Below, in pieces: positions 7,198 through 15,808 of a DNA stretch of 56,894 nt. The stretch lies in NCBI GenBank assembly GCA_013297655.1, contig JAAFHV010000024.1, positions 1 to 56,894 on the forward strand. The letters are read 5' to 3'. Numbering within the stretch: the first letter of the stretch is position 1; every line of letters begins with the position of its first letter. The stretch is from Myxococcales bacterium. GTDB lineage: Bacteria > Myxococcota_A > Polyangia > Polyangiales > Polyangiaceae. The position numbers were made by a program, and so were the translations under genes. The notes under the pieces were generated by a model. That model saw only the letters and a program-made list of their open reading frames with translations, did no database searches and was not told where the DNA came from.

Positions 7198-9234
7198 CTA
7201 CCCCAACACCTTCATGGCCGCGGTCTTCGCATCCCCGAAGAAGATCGGGTCCACCTGCTCCATGATGTCCGCGCTAACGTCCAAGAAGTTGCGCTTGTTC
7301 TCGATCGGGATGAGCGCGCGCTTGGCGCCGTTGTCCTTGGCCACCTGAAGGGGCTCGGTGAGCGACCGCAGGGGCTTGACGTTTCCCTGCACGCTCAAGT
7401 CCCCAAGGATGAGCAGAGCAGGGCTCACGGCAGCCTTGCGCAGCGCGGAATACGCTGCAACGAAGAACGCGACGCCGAGCTCGGCCTCCACGCGGTTCGC
7501 GAGAAGGTCGATCACCTCGACGTGCAGGTCCGACACGTCGAGGTCGCGCGCGACGCCGAGCTCGGACTTCTTGCTCTGAAGGACGCTGAAGGCCCGCTGG
7601 ACGGATTCCTTCATTGCACCGGCTACTCCTCCGGCTAGCTTCAGCTTACCCGTCCCCGACGAGACGGAGACCTCCATGCGGTAGAGCCCAACCGTTCCGT
7701 CGGAAGTCACTCCCGCGCTGTAGACGGTGCCGGGAGACAACGGCTCCGGCGAGATGAGGTCGCGTCCGCCCTGCTCAGGTACCCCGACGAACTTCTCTTC
7801 GCCGGTCTCGTTGTCCGAATAGCTGAAGGACGTGTGATAGTACTCAAAAGAGCCCATCTTCTTGAGCTGCTCCTTCACGCGACGGCGGCCCTCGACCGCG
7901 AGCTCGAGAATCTCCCCAAGCTCTTCCTTGCTCACCTCCCCGTGTGGGAAGAGAATCTTCATGAGGCCGGACACTGTCTTGCGCACGGCCTTCCGGTCGC
8001 GTGCGTTGAGGTGAGCGCCGAGCGAGAAGTGCCGGTCGATGACCTCGGTGAAGTTGTGCTTGCGGAGGTCGCGCAGCGCCTCGGCGAGGTAATCCACGAC
8101 GAACCCGTAGTGGCTCGTGAACATCTCGTTGCGCATCTTCGGGATTTCCCAACCGGGAAGGTAGAAGTGCAGGCGATCGATGAACGCCATGTCGTCGCGG
8201 ATGATGTCCGGCATGGGCGCGAAGAGGTGTCCGGTCTGCACCATCACGTCTACGGGCTGGTTCGTGTTACCGAACATCGCGATGCTCCCATCGCCCGAGA
8301 CCGCCTCCTGCCCTCGCTGAAAGGTGCCGGACTCGCAGTAGGTCTTCATCGTCGTGATGACCTCCTTCGGCATCTTCTGCAGGTCCGCGACCTCGTCGAA
8401 GCCGACGACGTCCCAGATCTGAACCATGCCCTTCTGCCTGCCGCTCATGTGGCCGAAGAGGTTCGCCACCGTTGTGCCGCCCGTGAGCAGCGCGGAGTAC
8501 GGCGAGACCTCCTGCACAACGTAGCTCTTGCCCGTACCGCGCGGGCCTAGCTCGACCAGGTTGTAGTTGCGCTCGGCGAGGGGGATGAGGCGAATCAAGA
8601 ACAGCATCTTGAGGCGGCGGCTCATCTCGTTCGGCTCGTAGCCCATGCTCCGTAGGATGAGGTCCAGCCACTCGTCCGTCGTAAGCTGGCCGCGGACGCG
8701 TCGATACTCGTCGAGATCGAACGTTGCGATCTGAATGGGCGTCAGCTTGTCGATCCAGAACGGGTTTTTGCCCTTCGACTGCTCGTCGTACTCGAACCGC
8801 ATGTCCACCTGCGCCCAGACGCCCCCCATGACCAGGCGCTCGTAGTCGCGAACGTAGTGCTCAGGAACGTGCACGTTCTTGTGGCCGAAGTTCGTCACCT
8901 CGGCCCAGTAGTCCGAATCGACGATGCGCACCTTCACCTTGTCGATGAACGTGTGCTTGCCGCGGTCCTTCACCTTCGCCTGCGCCTTCATCGACTCGTC
9001 CGAGCGGATGTAGTTGTTCGCGAGCGTGTCGTTCACCACCTGCATCCCCATCTGGATCGACACCTCGTCCGACGACGCGCAATACTTGCCGAGGAGAAAC
9101 TCGAGCACGAACACGGGCACGTTGGCCCCGACCTTCACCTTACGGACGAGGTCTTTGCGCACCACCTTGCCCGCGAAGAGGCGATTTACCTTGTCGTCGA
9201 GCGCATCGCGGCTCGGGGTCGTTCCGTTGCTCAT
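7198..9234 (-). CDS. brxL: BREX effector BrxL (Lon-like AAA+ protein)
   Basis: 678 residues, the usual BrxL length. The N-terminal half precedes an AAA+ core with Walker A GPRGTGKSYV (about 239-248) and Walker B VVGFDEVAD; the last ~170 residues form the Lon-protease-like domain. In that domain the usual Ser and Lys of the Lon dyad are not evident: the segment aligning with the Ser reads VEAELGVAFF and that aligning with the Lys reads PLRSLTEPLQ. BrxL is known in type 1 BREX as a phage-restriction factor that works as a DNA-loaded AAA+ motor. Here it is the last gene of the operon, 20 bases after pglZ, where a type 6 system would be expected to end with brxD-brxHI. Cytoplasmic. Confidence 0.93.
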   Translation of the reverse strand: MSNGTTPSRDALDDKVNRLFAGKVVRKDLVRKVKVGANVPVFVLEFLLGKYCASSDEVSIQMGMQVVNDTLANNYIRSDESMKAQAKVKDRGKHTFIDKVKVRIVDSDYWAEVTNFGHKNVHVPEHYVRDYERLVMGGVWAQVDMRFEYDEQSKGKNPFWIDKLTPIQIATFDLDEYRRVRGQLTTDEWLDLILRSMGYEPNEMSRRLKMLFLIRLIPLAERNYNLVELGPRGTGKSYVVQEVSPYSALLTGGTTVANLFGHMSGRQKGMVQIWDVVGFDEVADLQKMPKEVITTMKTYCESGTFQRGQEAVSGDGSIAMFGNTNQPVDVMVQTGHLFAPMPDIIRDDMAFIDRLHFYLPGWEIPKMRNEMFTSHYGFVVDYLAEALRDLRKHNFTEVIDRHFSLGAHLNARDRKAVRKTVSGLMKILFPHGEVSKEELGEILELAVEGRRRVKEQLKKMGSFEYYHTSFSYSDNETGEEKFVGVPEQGGRDLISPEPLSPGTVYSAGVTSDGTVGLYRMEVSVSSGTGKLKLAGGVAGAMKESVQRAFSVLQSKKSELGVARDLDVSDLHVEVIDLLANRVEAELGVAFFVAAYSALRKAAVSPALLILGDLSVQGNVKPLRSLTEPLQVAKDNGAKRALIPIENKRNFLDVSADIMEQVDPIFFGDAKTAAMKVLG

Positions 9235-9254
9235 GGGCTTATGCTCGCTGTGCT

Positions 9255-11816
9255 TCAGAGGGAGAGGCGAACCGGGATGTCGACCGGGGAGCGGTACATT
9301 TCTGCGTCGGTGCCGGGATCTTGAACCGCAATCCGGACCGAAGCCACGCTCTCGTCGCTTAGGAGGAAGGCTACCGTCACGGGCTTGTTGGGCTCGAGCA
9401 CCACCGAGCCGGTGCTCCGATCGAGCTCGCCATCAATCGCCATGCCGACCGCGCCCACCTGTTTGCCTGCAGTCAAGAGCAGCGGCCGCACCCGGACCGA
9501 GGCAGCGCCCAGCATCATCTGCGAGCCTCCGTAGGTCAGGGTCACACTGAAGATGCGATTGGTGATCGCCTCGGGTAGGCCGCCGACCTCGATCGGGCTC
9601 GACGTGCGGAGGGGCTGCGACGCGCGGCGTGGCGTGCGCAAGGTCAACACCGGGATCACCATCTCCTGAAGCGACGGGCCGCCGTGATGAAACGCGAGGT
9701 CCCCGCCCGCTCTGAACACACCGGTCGCGGCGGGGAACACGAGCTCGAGGTCCGAAGCGTAGCCGAGTGCCGCTGCGGACACCCGCACGCATCCCGGCGG
9801 AGTCGTCCCGCCCCGGCCGATCCAGCATCGACGGTGCAAGTCGACGGTGTTTCCGCCCGGGGCGTTCGTGCGCATCGACTCGTCACGATCACTCGCGAAG
9901 AACAGATGCCCATGGTCGGCGCTCACCACGGCGTGCTCGACACCAGCGGCCGCGAGCTTGCGAATGCCGCGCGCAAGGTTGTCGATGACGGTGTCCATGA
10001 CCTGGCGTGCTTGGAACGTGAAGCCCGTCTCCCCGGCGTGGTCGATCTCCTGGGAGCGCACCACGACCACCTGCGCCCCCTCGAGCTTCTTACCGAGCTT
10101 CGACGGCTGGAGACTCAAGAGCTCGTCGAGCGTCAGGTCTGCGAGCTTCGGTACCCGGCTACTGGCGTGCTTCTTTCGCGCGGTGAGGTCCGGAAGGAAC
10201 GCGTCGTCGATCCTGGCTCCGAGCTTTCCCTTCTCCTCCGTCACCGAGAAGCTCGACGAAGCGCCGGGCATGAGAGCGGCCATCCCTATCGGAGTGATGC
10301 TCGGAAGAGCCCCTAGCGCAGGGCGAATCGCAACTTCAGAAGTCTTCGGCAGCCGCTCCGAAAGCTCGACGCCCATCTCGAAGCGCATGGCGTCGACGAG
10401 GAAGTACGCGACCGGCTTTGGCTTTTCGCTCACCAGCTCGCTCCATACCTGCGTCTGATGGAGCGTGCCGGGTATGGTCCAACCAGCCTTCGCCAATGCC
10501 TTGGTGAACCCCTCGGCCATCGCATGGACGACATCTTCGTAGGCGCGACGAACGATGGCCAGCGGCCGTTCCGCGGGATCCTCGTCCAAATTCGCTAGCC
10601 AGCCCTCCATTCGCCGCTGGGCCTGATCCAAGCGGAACCAACCGGGTCCAGATTGCCCAGAGTACGCGTCGAGCCAAGCGCGCGCGTCGCCAGACATCTT
10701 TCCGACCGAGAGTTTGACCTCGGCCGCCAACTGCCCGAGCTCGGCGATGCGCCGCGTCGCTTCCCATTGGGCCTTCCGGTTTACGTCTCGATCGAGCCAA
10801 AAGCTTTGCTCCCGCGCAGCAACGAGGCCGAGCGCCGAATCGAAGCTGCCGGCCGTGATGAGCTCGGCCGCGTGGAGGAGGAGCGCGCGTTCCTCGAAGC
10901 GAAAGGTGTCGATGGCGCCAAGCGCGCCCGGCGAGAGGTTCGCGTTCCTCAGCGACAGCTCCTGCTCGACGCGATCGGCGAGCTCCGCGTACGCGTCGGC
11001 GTGGCCGGTGCGCAGGCGCCGAGCAACCTCTCGAACGCCCGCTTCCTCGTCTTGCGTCGCGGGTTTGGGCACTGCATCGAGCGATGCTGGTGCCACACAC
11101 GAGAGGTCGAGCCGGAACTCGCCCGCGAGCACGTAGCGGAGCGTGATGGCCCGCAGCTTGGAGATCGGCGCGTCGCCGCCAAGCTCGAGCCCCAGACGAG
11201 CCTTGACGAGCTTGGTCAGCTCGGGAGTGGCTCCCTTGCTCACAATATCCACGTCGCGCGCGTCACTGGCAAGCCACGCCGTGAGCAGACCATCGCTGCC
11301 GCTCGCATCGTGAAAGATGCTCTTAAGGATCGACGGCGGCTCCGCGCCGGAGTTGCCCGCCGCGGCGCGCGCCAGATCCTCGTAGGAGACCTTCCGGTCG
11401 AAGGGCAGCATCTCGTCGACGACGCCGAGCGTGAACTTCTGAAGAAGAACGTTCTTGGCGAGCTGCTTCAGCTCGGGCTTCCAGGTGCGGCCCGCCTTCT
11501 CCAACTCCATCAGCACCGAGGCCTTCGCGTCGTGGGCGAGGCCGGGAATATAAACGACCAGGTTGTCCGGCTTGTCACCGCTGACGAGCGGCTCGACGAC
11601 CGCGCGCACCTCGAACAGCGAGCCCGCGTACTCTGCGAGGCTCGCCCGGATGCCCGCGACGCCCACGGCCACCGGCTGGGCCGCTGCGCGCGGACCGCCG
11701 CGCACCTCGTCGATGAAGGGCTGGAACTCGCTTCGCTCGTCGTACCAGACGACGACCCGACGGTCCTTGAGCTTGTCGGCGAGCTGCTTCGCCACGTAGT
11801 CGTGAAGCGGGTGCAT
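9255..11816 (-). CDS. pglZ: BREX alkaline-phosphatase-fold protein PglZ
   Basis: 853 residues, normal for PglZ. The C-terminal half carries the alkaline-phosphatase-superfamily metal-site motifs: VDAMRFEMG (Asp475), SITPIG (about 506-511, candidate nucleophile region) and SADHGHLFF (Asp634, His635). The N-terminal half (VVVWYDERSEFQPFI) is the typical PglZ entry segment. PglZ is required for BREX host methylation and phage exclusion and is the signature gene of the system. Its ATG overlaps the stop of the HNH gene by one base (TGATG), so translation is coupled to the inserted Septu-like pair. Confidence 0.95.
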   Translation of the reverse strand: MHPLHDYVAKQLADKLKDRRVVVWYDERSEFQPFIDEVRGGPRAAAQPVAVGVAGIRASLAEYAGSLFEVRAVVEPLVSGDKPDNLVVYIPGLAHDAKASVLMELEKAGRTWKPELKQLAKNVLLQKFTLGVVDEMLPFDRKVSYEDLARAAAGNSGAEPPSILKSIFHDASGSDGLLTAWLASDARDVDIVSKGATPELTKLVKARLGLELGGDAPISKLRAITLRYVLAGEFRLDLSCVAPASLDAVPKPATQDEEAGVREVARRLRTGHADAYAELADRVEQELSLRNANLSPGALGAIDTFRFEERALLLHAAELITAGSFDSALGLVAAREQSFWLDRDVNRKAQWEATRRIAELGQLAAEVKLSVGKMSGDARAWLDAYSGQSGPGWFRLDQAQRRMEGWLANLDEDPAERPLAIVRRAYEDVVHAMAEGFTKALAKAGWTIPGTLHQTQVWSELVSEKPKPVAYFLVDAMRFEMGVELSERLPKTSEVAIRPALGALPSITPIGMAALMPGASSSFSVTEEKGKLGARIDDAFLPDLTARKKHASSRVPKLADLTLDELLSLQPSKLGKKLEGAQVVVVRSQEIDHAGETGFTFQARQVMDTVIDNLARGIRKLAAAGVEHAVVSADHGHLFFASDRDESMRTNAPGGNTVDLHRRCWIGRGGTTPPGCVRVSAAALGYASDLELVFPAATGVFRAGGDLAFHHGGPSLQEMVIPVLTLRTPRRASQPLRTSSPIEVGGLPEAITNRIFSVTLTYGGSQMMLGAASVRVRPLLLTAGKQVGAVGMAIDGELDRSTGSVVLEPNKPVTVAFLLSDESVASVRIAVQDPGTDAEMYRSPVDIPVRLSL

Positions 11817-12478
11817 CAGGTGTCTCCTCGCACGAGCTGGCCCTGCCGGCGAAGCTCGGCTGCGATAAACGGCGCGCGCCGCTCGAGGTATGAGAGGTCG
11901 ATTCCCTTACTGCCCGGGCCGAGCCGGTAGTCCGCGACGTAGCGCCTTCGCTGCGCGCAGCAATCACGCAGGTTCAGGAGCGGCAAGGTCGCCTCTACCT
12001 TCTCTCGCAAGGCGGAGGGTGCCGTCTCGCCACGTACGACCCGGTAGGTAGCCAGGTCCAGCGCGAACCAGCCAACCTCGGCTTCGACGGGATCGACGAG
12101 CCCCACCAAGTCCCCCTTCTTGGAGTTCACCACACCGGTGCAGAGACGGTAGTTCGTCCACTCGTAGACCTTGTCCCACGCCAAGGACTTCGGCAGCACG
12201 TGGTCGACGGTCGGGTTGCCGGTGTCCTCGATGAACATCGCCAAGTACGCGCAGCGCTGTTCGTAGGCGTCCATCATGTCGTCGAGGGCATCGCGCCAGA
12301 ACGGGGGAAACGCGATTGCCGAGATCTCTGCCTCCGTCTCGGCGACTTTTTTGCGTCGCGGACCGGGGCGCTTGGCGCGAGGCTCACGCCCGACAAGCTC
12401 GTCGATCGCCGCGAGCCCGGGCTGCCGAACGTTCGCGTCGAAATCGGCTGGTTCTGCGGCGAGGATCACCGGGATCAC
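11816..12478 (-). CDS. HNH endonuclease, PtuB-like (Septu-type)
   Basis: 220 residues from a GTG at 12478 that overlaps the stop of the ATPase gene (GTGA). The HNH core is VDHVLPKSLAWDKVYEWTNY (91-110) followed by NSKKGD (118-123): His93 and the downstream Asn/Lys-rich turn match the nuclease of Septu PtuAB and retron-effector PtuB proteins. In those systems the HNH partner of an ABC/SMC-like ATPase degrades nucleic acid or nucleotides on phage infection. The pairing with an adjacent AAA ATPase in the same order as PtuA-PtuB supports the call. It could instead be an AAA15-HNH pair from a related, unnamed system. Confidence 0.8.
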   Translation of the reverse strand: MIPVILAAEPADFDANVRQPGLAAIDELVGREPRAKRPGPRRKKVAETEAEISAIAFPPFWRDALDDMMDAYEQRCAYLAMFIEDTGNPTVDHVLPKSLAWDKVYEWTNYRLCTGVVNSKKGDLVGLVDPVEAEVGWFALDLATYRVVRGETAPSALREKVEATLPLLNLRDCCAQRRRYVADYRLGPGSKGIDLSYLERRAPFIAAELRRQGQLVRGDT

Positions 12479-13782
12479 GGCTTTCGCCCCTCGGGCTTGT
12501 GCTGCTCCATGAAGTAGCCCCAGGGAACCCAGAACGGATCGATGTCGGGAAGCCCTGCCTCGCGGAGCGCTTTGTCCGCTGCCTGGATGTCGTCCCGGGA
12601 CGGAGCCTCTGCGTCGAGCACAACCTGCGCTTGGGCGATGGCCTGTTCGCTCTCCAGCGAGCGCGGCTCTTTCAGGTCGAACGCATCGCTGACCAGCCAG
12701 TTACCCACCTCGCCGCGGCGGATGAACGGGCGCTTCCTGAGAACGGCCTGCTGCTGTTCTAGATCGAGGTCGAACCATGCGTCCTTCGTCACGTCGAACA
12801 CTGGCTCGACCGACGCGAGGACGAGCGGCGAGTGCGTAGTCGTCACGACCTGAAGCTCCACCTCGTCGTTGAGTGCTCGAAGCAAACTAGGGACGATCGT
12901 GCGCTGCCACTTCGGGTGAAGGTGGCTCTCGACTTCGTCGATGAGCAGGACGAGCGACGTATTGGGTGGGCGCTTCTTCAGCCCCGCGGCGATCTTGTGT
13001 TCTCGCCACGCCCACACGATGAGGTACGCAAGACCTAGGATGCGGCGCAGGCCAGCCGGTGCATGCGCTACGGGGAGCTCGCCCGCAGGCCCAGTCACCA
13101 CCGAGAAGTCACGGGGATCGTCGACGTAGACGCGAGCGACCTTTCGGGTCAGTCGGAACGGCTCCTCGCCCGCGAGCTGCTCGACAAGAGCCTCGAGCTG
13201 ATCGAAATCGGTATTGCCGGTTTGCCCTGCCCAGCGGCTCGCGTCGCGGACGAGACCTTCGCAGACCAGCTTGCCTCCGTCGGTGAGGGCGAGCCCGTCC
13301 CAAATGTCAGCCTCGCGGAACTGATAGGCGTTGCTCCTACCCAAAGCACCCTGACCGAACGCCAAGCGGAAGTCCTCACCCACACGTAGCGGGTCGTGCA
13401 CGGATATGCCGCCGTCGACGCGAAGGTAGATGACCATCGGGCCCTGCATCCGGGTCTCTTGTCGGTCCGCCGTCTTCGTCGAGGCAGGAGCACCTTCGGT
13501 TCGCGTCCATCTCGAGTTGCCGAAGTCATACACCGACGTTGACGATAGAACCGCACCACTTCTCAGCTCGGTCCACTCAATGGCTGCATCGTTCTTCTCG
13601 GGCACGATTCCCTTACCGCCCCACGTGAGCGGCCAGGTCCGAGTGAGCGCCCACCACGCGCAGTCGAGGAGCAGACTTTTTCCGAGCCCATTGTCGCCGG
13701 TGATGAGGTTCAGCCTCGGGGCGAGGTCCATCGTCATCTCGGGCGCCGGCCCGACGTTCTTCAGGTGAAGGGACTCAAGCAT
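12475..13782 (-). CDS. AAA (ABC/OLD-like) ATPase, PtuA-like
   Basis: 435 residues from ATG 13782, which overlaps the end of pglX(C) by 8 bases; a longer frame from 13815 would add only 11 residues inside pglX(C). Walker A is GDNGLGKS (29-36), Walker B is LVLLIDEVESHLHP and a switch-like VTTTHSPLVL follows, the pattern of AAA15/21 ATPases such as PtuA, OLD and RecF relatives. No long coiled coil is apparent, so it is a compact ATPase rather than an SMC protein. It directly precedes the HNH gene. Likely role: NTP-dependent sensor or regulator of the HNH nuclease. Confidence 0.82.
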   Translation of the reverse strand: MLESLHLKNVGPAPEMTMDLAPRLNLITGDNGLGKSLLLDCAWWALTRTWPLTWGGKGIVPEKNDAAIEWTELRSGAVLSSTSVYDFGNSRWTRTEGAPASTKTADRQETRMQGPMVIYLRVDGGISVHDPLRVGEDFRLAFGQGALGRSNAYQFREADIWDGLALTDGGKLVCEGLVRDASRWAGQTGNTDFDQLEALVEQLAGEEPFRLTRKVARVYVDDPRDFSVVTGPAGELPVAHAPAGLRRILGLAYLIVWAWREHKIAAGLKKRPPNTSLVLLIDEVESHLHPKWQRTIVPSLLRALNDEVELQVVTTTHSPLVLASVEPVFDVTKDAWFDLDLEQQQAVLRKRPFIRRGEVGNWLVSDAFDLKEPRSLESEQAIAQAQVVLDAEAPSRDDIQAADKALREAGLPDIDPFWVPWGYFMEQHKPEGRKP

Positions 13783-15808
13783 TCGTTCTGCCTCTTCTCG
13801 TCTTCTTAGCAGCACCGCTGGTCGCAGGCGGCTCGAGCAGGCCCTTCAGCGCGGCCTTCACGGCGGGTGAGGTTCGCTCACGGACGAGCTCGTCCACGCT
13901 ACGGGTGGGCGTCTGTCGGGAGGACCACTTGCCGGCCTCCTTCCCATCGGTCCCCTCGACCCAGAACACCTCCTCGACGCCATGAGCAATAGCGAGGCTG
14001 CGGTCCTTGGCGCACTTGGGCACCACCCGTTCAGGCCAGAGGTGCATCGAGAGATGGGCCCAGTCGTACTTCCCCTCGCAGAGCGCATCCCACGTAGACT
14101 TAAGTTCCTTCTGCCACGACTTATTCTGCGGAACGAGTCGCCAGAGCGGGGCGAAGTTGATGATGACGCCGTCATCGAGGTTCGGATTCCAGAGCGGCGC
14201 GACACGCTTCACCTCCTCGAGGAAGGCGCGGAGCTCCTCGACCAACGCCTCCTGCGCGGCGAGCTGCTTGCGCTGAGCGGCGGTCGCGCCGTCGCGCTGC
14301 TCGCTCGTGAGCGACTCGAGGCGCCGTTCCTCGTGCGCGAGCTTGGGCGCGACGTAGTCGTTCTGGACGCGGAACAGCATGTCCTTGCTGAAGGCGTGGA
14401 GGTAGAGCCAGACCGAGTAGCTCCCCGACGACGTCGCGAGCTGCCAGTAGATCGGCGCCTTGCGACGGCTCTTCGAGTACATCTTGATGTGCAGCGGAGA
14501 GAACTCCTTCGCGAGCCACACGCGGAGGTTCTCGGCCACGTCGACCTTCACACGCTCGGCGATGGCGATAGCGCGTGCGGCGAGGTCGTCGGCGTGGCCT
14601 TCGTCATCGACAAGGATATCGGGGCGCTCGGCGGGCTCTTCGCCCTCGGGGTACATGCCGGGCGAACGCGAAGGCAACGGGTCGAAGGGCTCGGGCTCGG
14701 AAGGGATGCCGCGTTCGCCGGTCACAAGGCGCAGGTCGAAGCGACCGAAAGCGACGCCCACGAGCCAGGAGTTGAGCCCCTCAAATGACGGCTCACCAGC
14801 AGCAGTGGAGTCCTCCTCGTCCGCAGCCTCGTCCGTATCATTTTTGCTCTCGCTGTCCGACTGCGAGGAGGCTTCCTCGACAAGGACATCGTCCTTGAAT
14901 GCGTACAGTTCGGCCGCCAATGCATCGATCGCCCCACGAACTTCAGTCAGGCGCTGTTCGTTTGCGACAAATTGATAACCAGTGACTCGTTCGTTCAACT
15001 GTCCTGGCAGCAAGAACGCGTGAGAGGTTTCGTTGGTGGAGTCTCGCCTTCGACTCGTGCCCCATGCTGAACGGGCCAGGGCTGCGATTCGCTCTTCGGA
15101 CTCCAGCTCAGGAACGGGCGTACGCGATACCGCACCCGTCTCGTATGACTTCGCGAGGTCCAGACGCGCCAGTTGAAGCTCCAGCAATCGGACGAAAGCA
15201 CGAGAGTTCAGAAGCGCGCAGGTCGCTAGCAGAGAGTCCACCGTCTGCGTCGGAGTGAAGATAGCCGGCCCCTTATCTCCAAATACGCAATGCTCCGGCA
15301 GCGCACGGACCGCGAAGTTCGTGGCGCGCCGAGACCATGTAAGCCCCCCGAGCCCGTATTTCGAGTAGTTCATCGTAATCCGTGACCAATGCGAGTTATC
15401 ATAGAGCGTCTCAGCCCAGCTCTTGAACTCGGCGCCGTCACCGACCCAGCGAATCGAGAGATAGATGTCAGCGTAGAAGGCGGTTGCAGTGCCTCCCTTG
15501 GCTAGACCGAACCAGCTCTCGCGGTCATCGAGGCGAGTCTCCCAGTGCAGCCGAAGGAAGCGGAAATTGTCTGCGGTGGCGACACCTTGACCCGCGAATC
15601 GTCCCGTCTTCTCGAACGACGGCAACCGGCCAAACGCGCGAACCAACTCGCTTGCAGCCCAGTACGCGAGGGGGGCTCCAGGAATGCGAAGGAGATCGTC
15701 CACGGCGCGTTCGAAGACGACCACATCGTCTGCCGTCGGCGCCGCGCAGAGAGACTTCAACGTTGCGCCCTTATCCTCGGCGCTGTTGAGTCGAAAGAAC
15801 GTAGTCAT
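13775..15808 (-). CDS. pglX: PglX C-terminal half (target recognition and C-terminal region)
   Basis: 677 residues. It begins MTTFFRLNSAEDKGATLKSL, which in ordinary PglX proteins would be the middle of the chain just after the methyltransferase core, and continues with what look like the target-recognition segments. An acidic, Ser/Asp-rich linker lies near residue 300-330, a coiled-coil-like stretch (LESLTSEQRDGATAAQRKQL) near 530, and the characteristic PglX C-terminal block with WNPNLDDGVIINFAPLWRL and MHLWPERVVPKCAKDRSLAI. Its ATG overlaps the stop of pglX(N) (ATGA). By itself it lacks SAM-binding and catalytic motifs, so it should act together with the N-terminal protein to methylate adenine in the BREX site. 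Confidence 0.85.
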   Translation of the reverse strand: MTTFFRLNSAEDKGATLKSLCAAPTADDVVVFERAVDDLLRIPGAPLAYWAASELVRAFGRLPSFEKTGRFAGQGVATADNFRFLRLHWETRLDDRESWFGLAKGGTATAFYADIYLSIRWVGDGAEFKSWAETLYDNSHWSRITMNYSKYGLGGLTWSRRATNFAVRALPEHCVFGDKGPAIFTPTQTVDSLLATCALLNSRAFVRLLELQLARLDLAKSYETGAVSRTPVPELESEERIAALARSAWGTSRRRDSTNETSHAFLLPGQLNERVTGYQFVANEQRLTEVRGAIDALAAELYAFKDDVLVEEASSQSDSESKNDTDEAADEEDSTAAGEPSFEGLNSWLVGVAFGRFDLRLVTGERGIPSEPEPFDPLPSRSPGMYPEGEEPAERPDILVDDEGHADDLAARAIAIAERVKVDVAENLRVWLAKEFSPLHIKMYSKSRRKAPIYWQLATSSGSYSVWLYLHAFSKDMLFRVQNDYVAPKLAHEERRLESLTSEQRDGATAAQRKQLAAQEALVEELRAFLEEVKRVAPLWNPNLDDGVIINFAPLWRLVPQNKSWQKELKSTWDALCEGKYDWAHLSMHLWPERVVPKCAKDRSLAIAHGVEEVFWVEGTDGKEAGKWSSRQTPTRSVDELVRERTSPAVKAALKGLLEPPATSGAAKKTRRGRTNA

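Noticed and set aside
10653-11930. 425-residue open frame on the + strand across pglZ
   Set aside because: Antisense to the well-supported pglZ; no domain visible.
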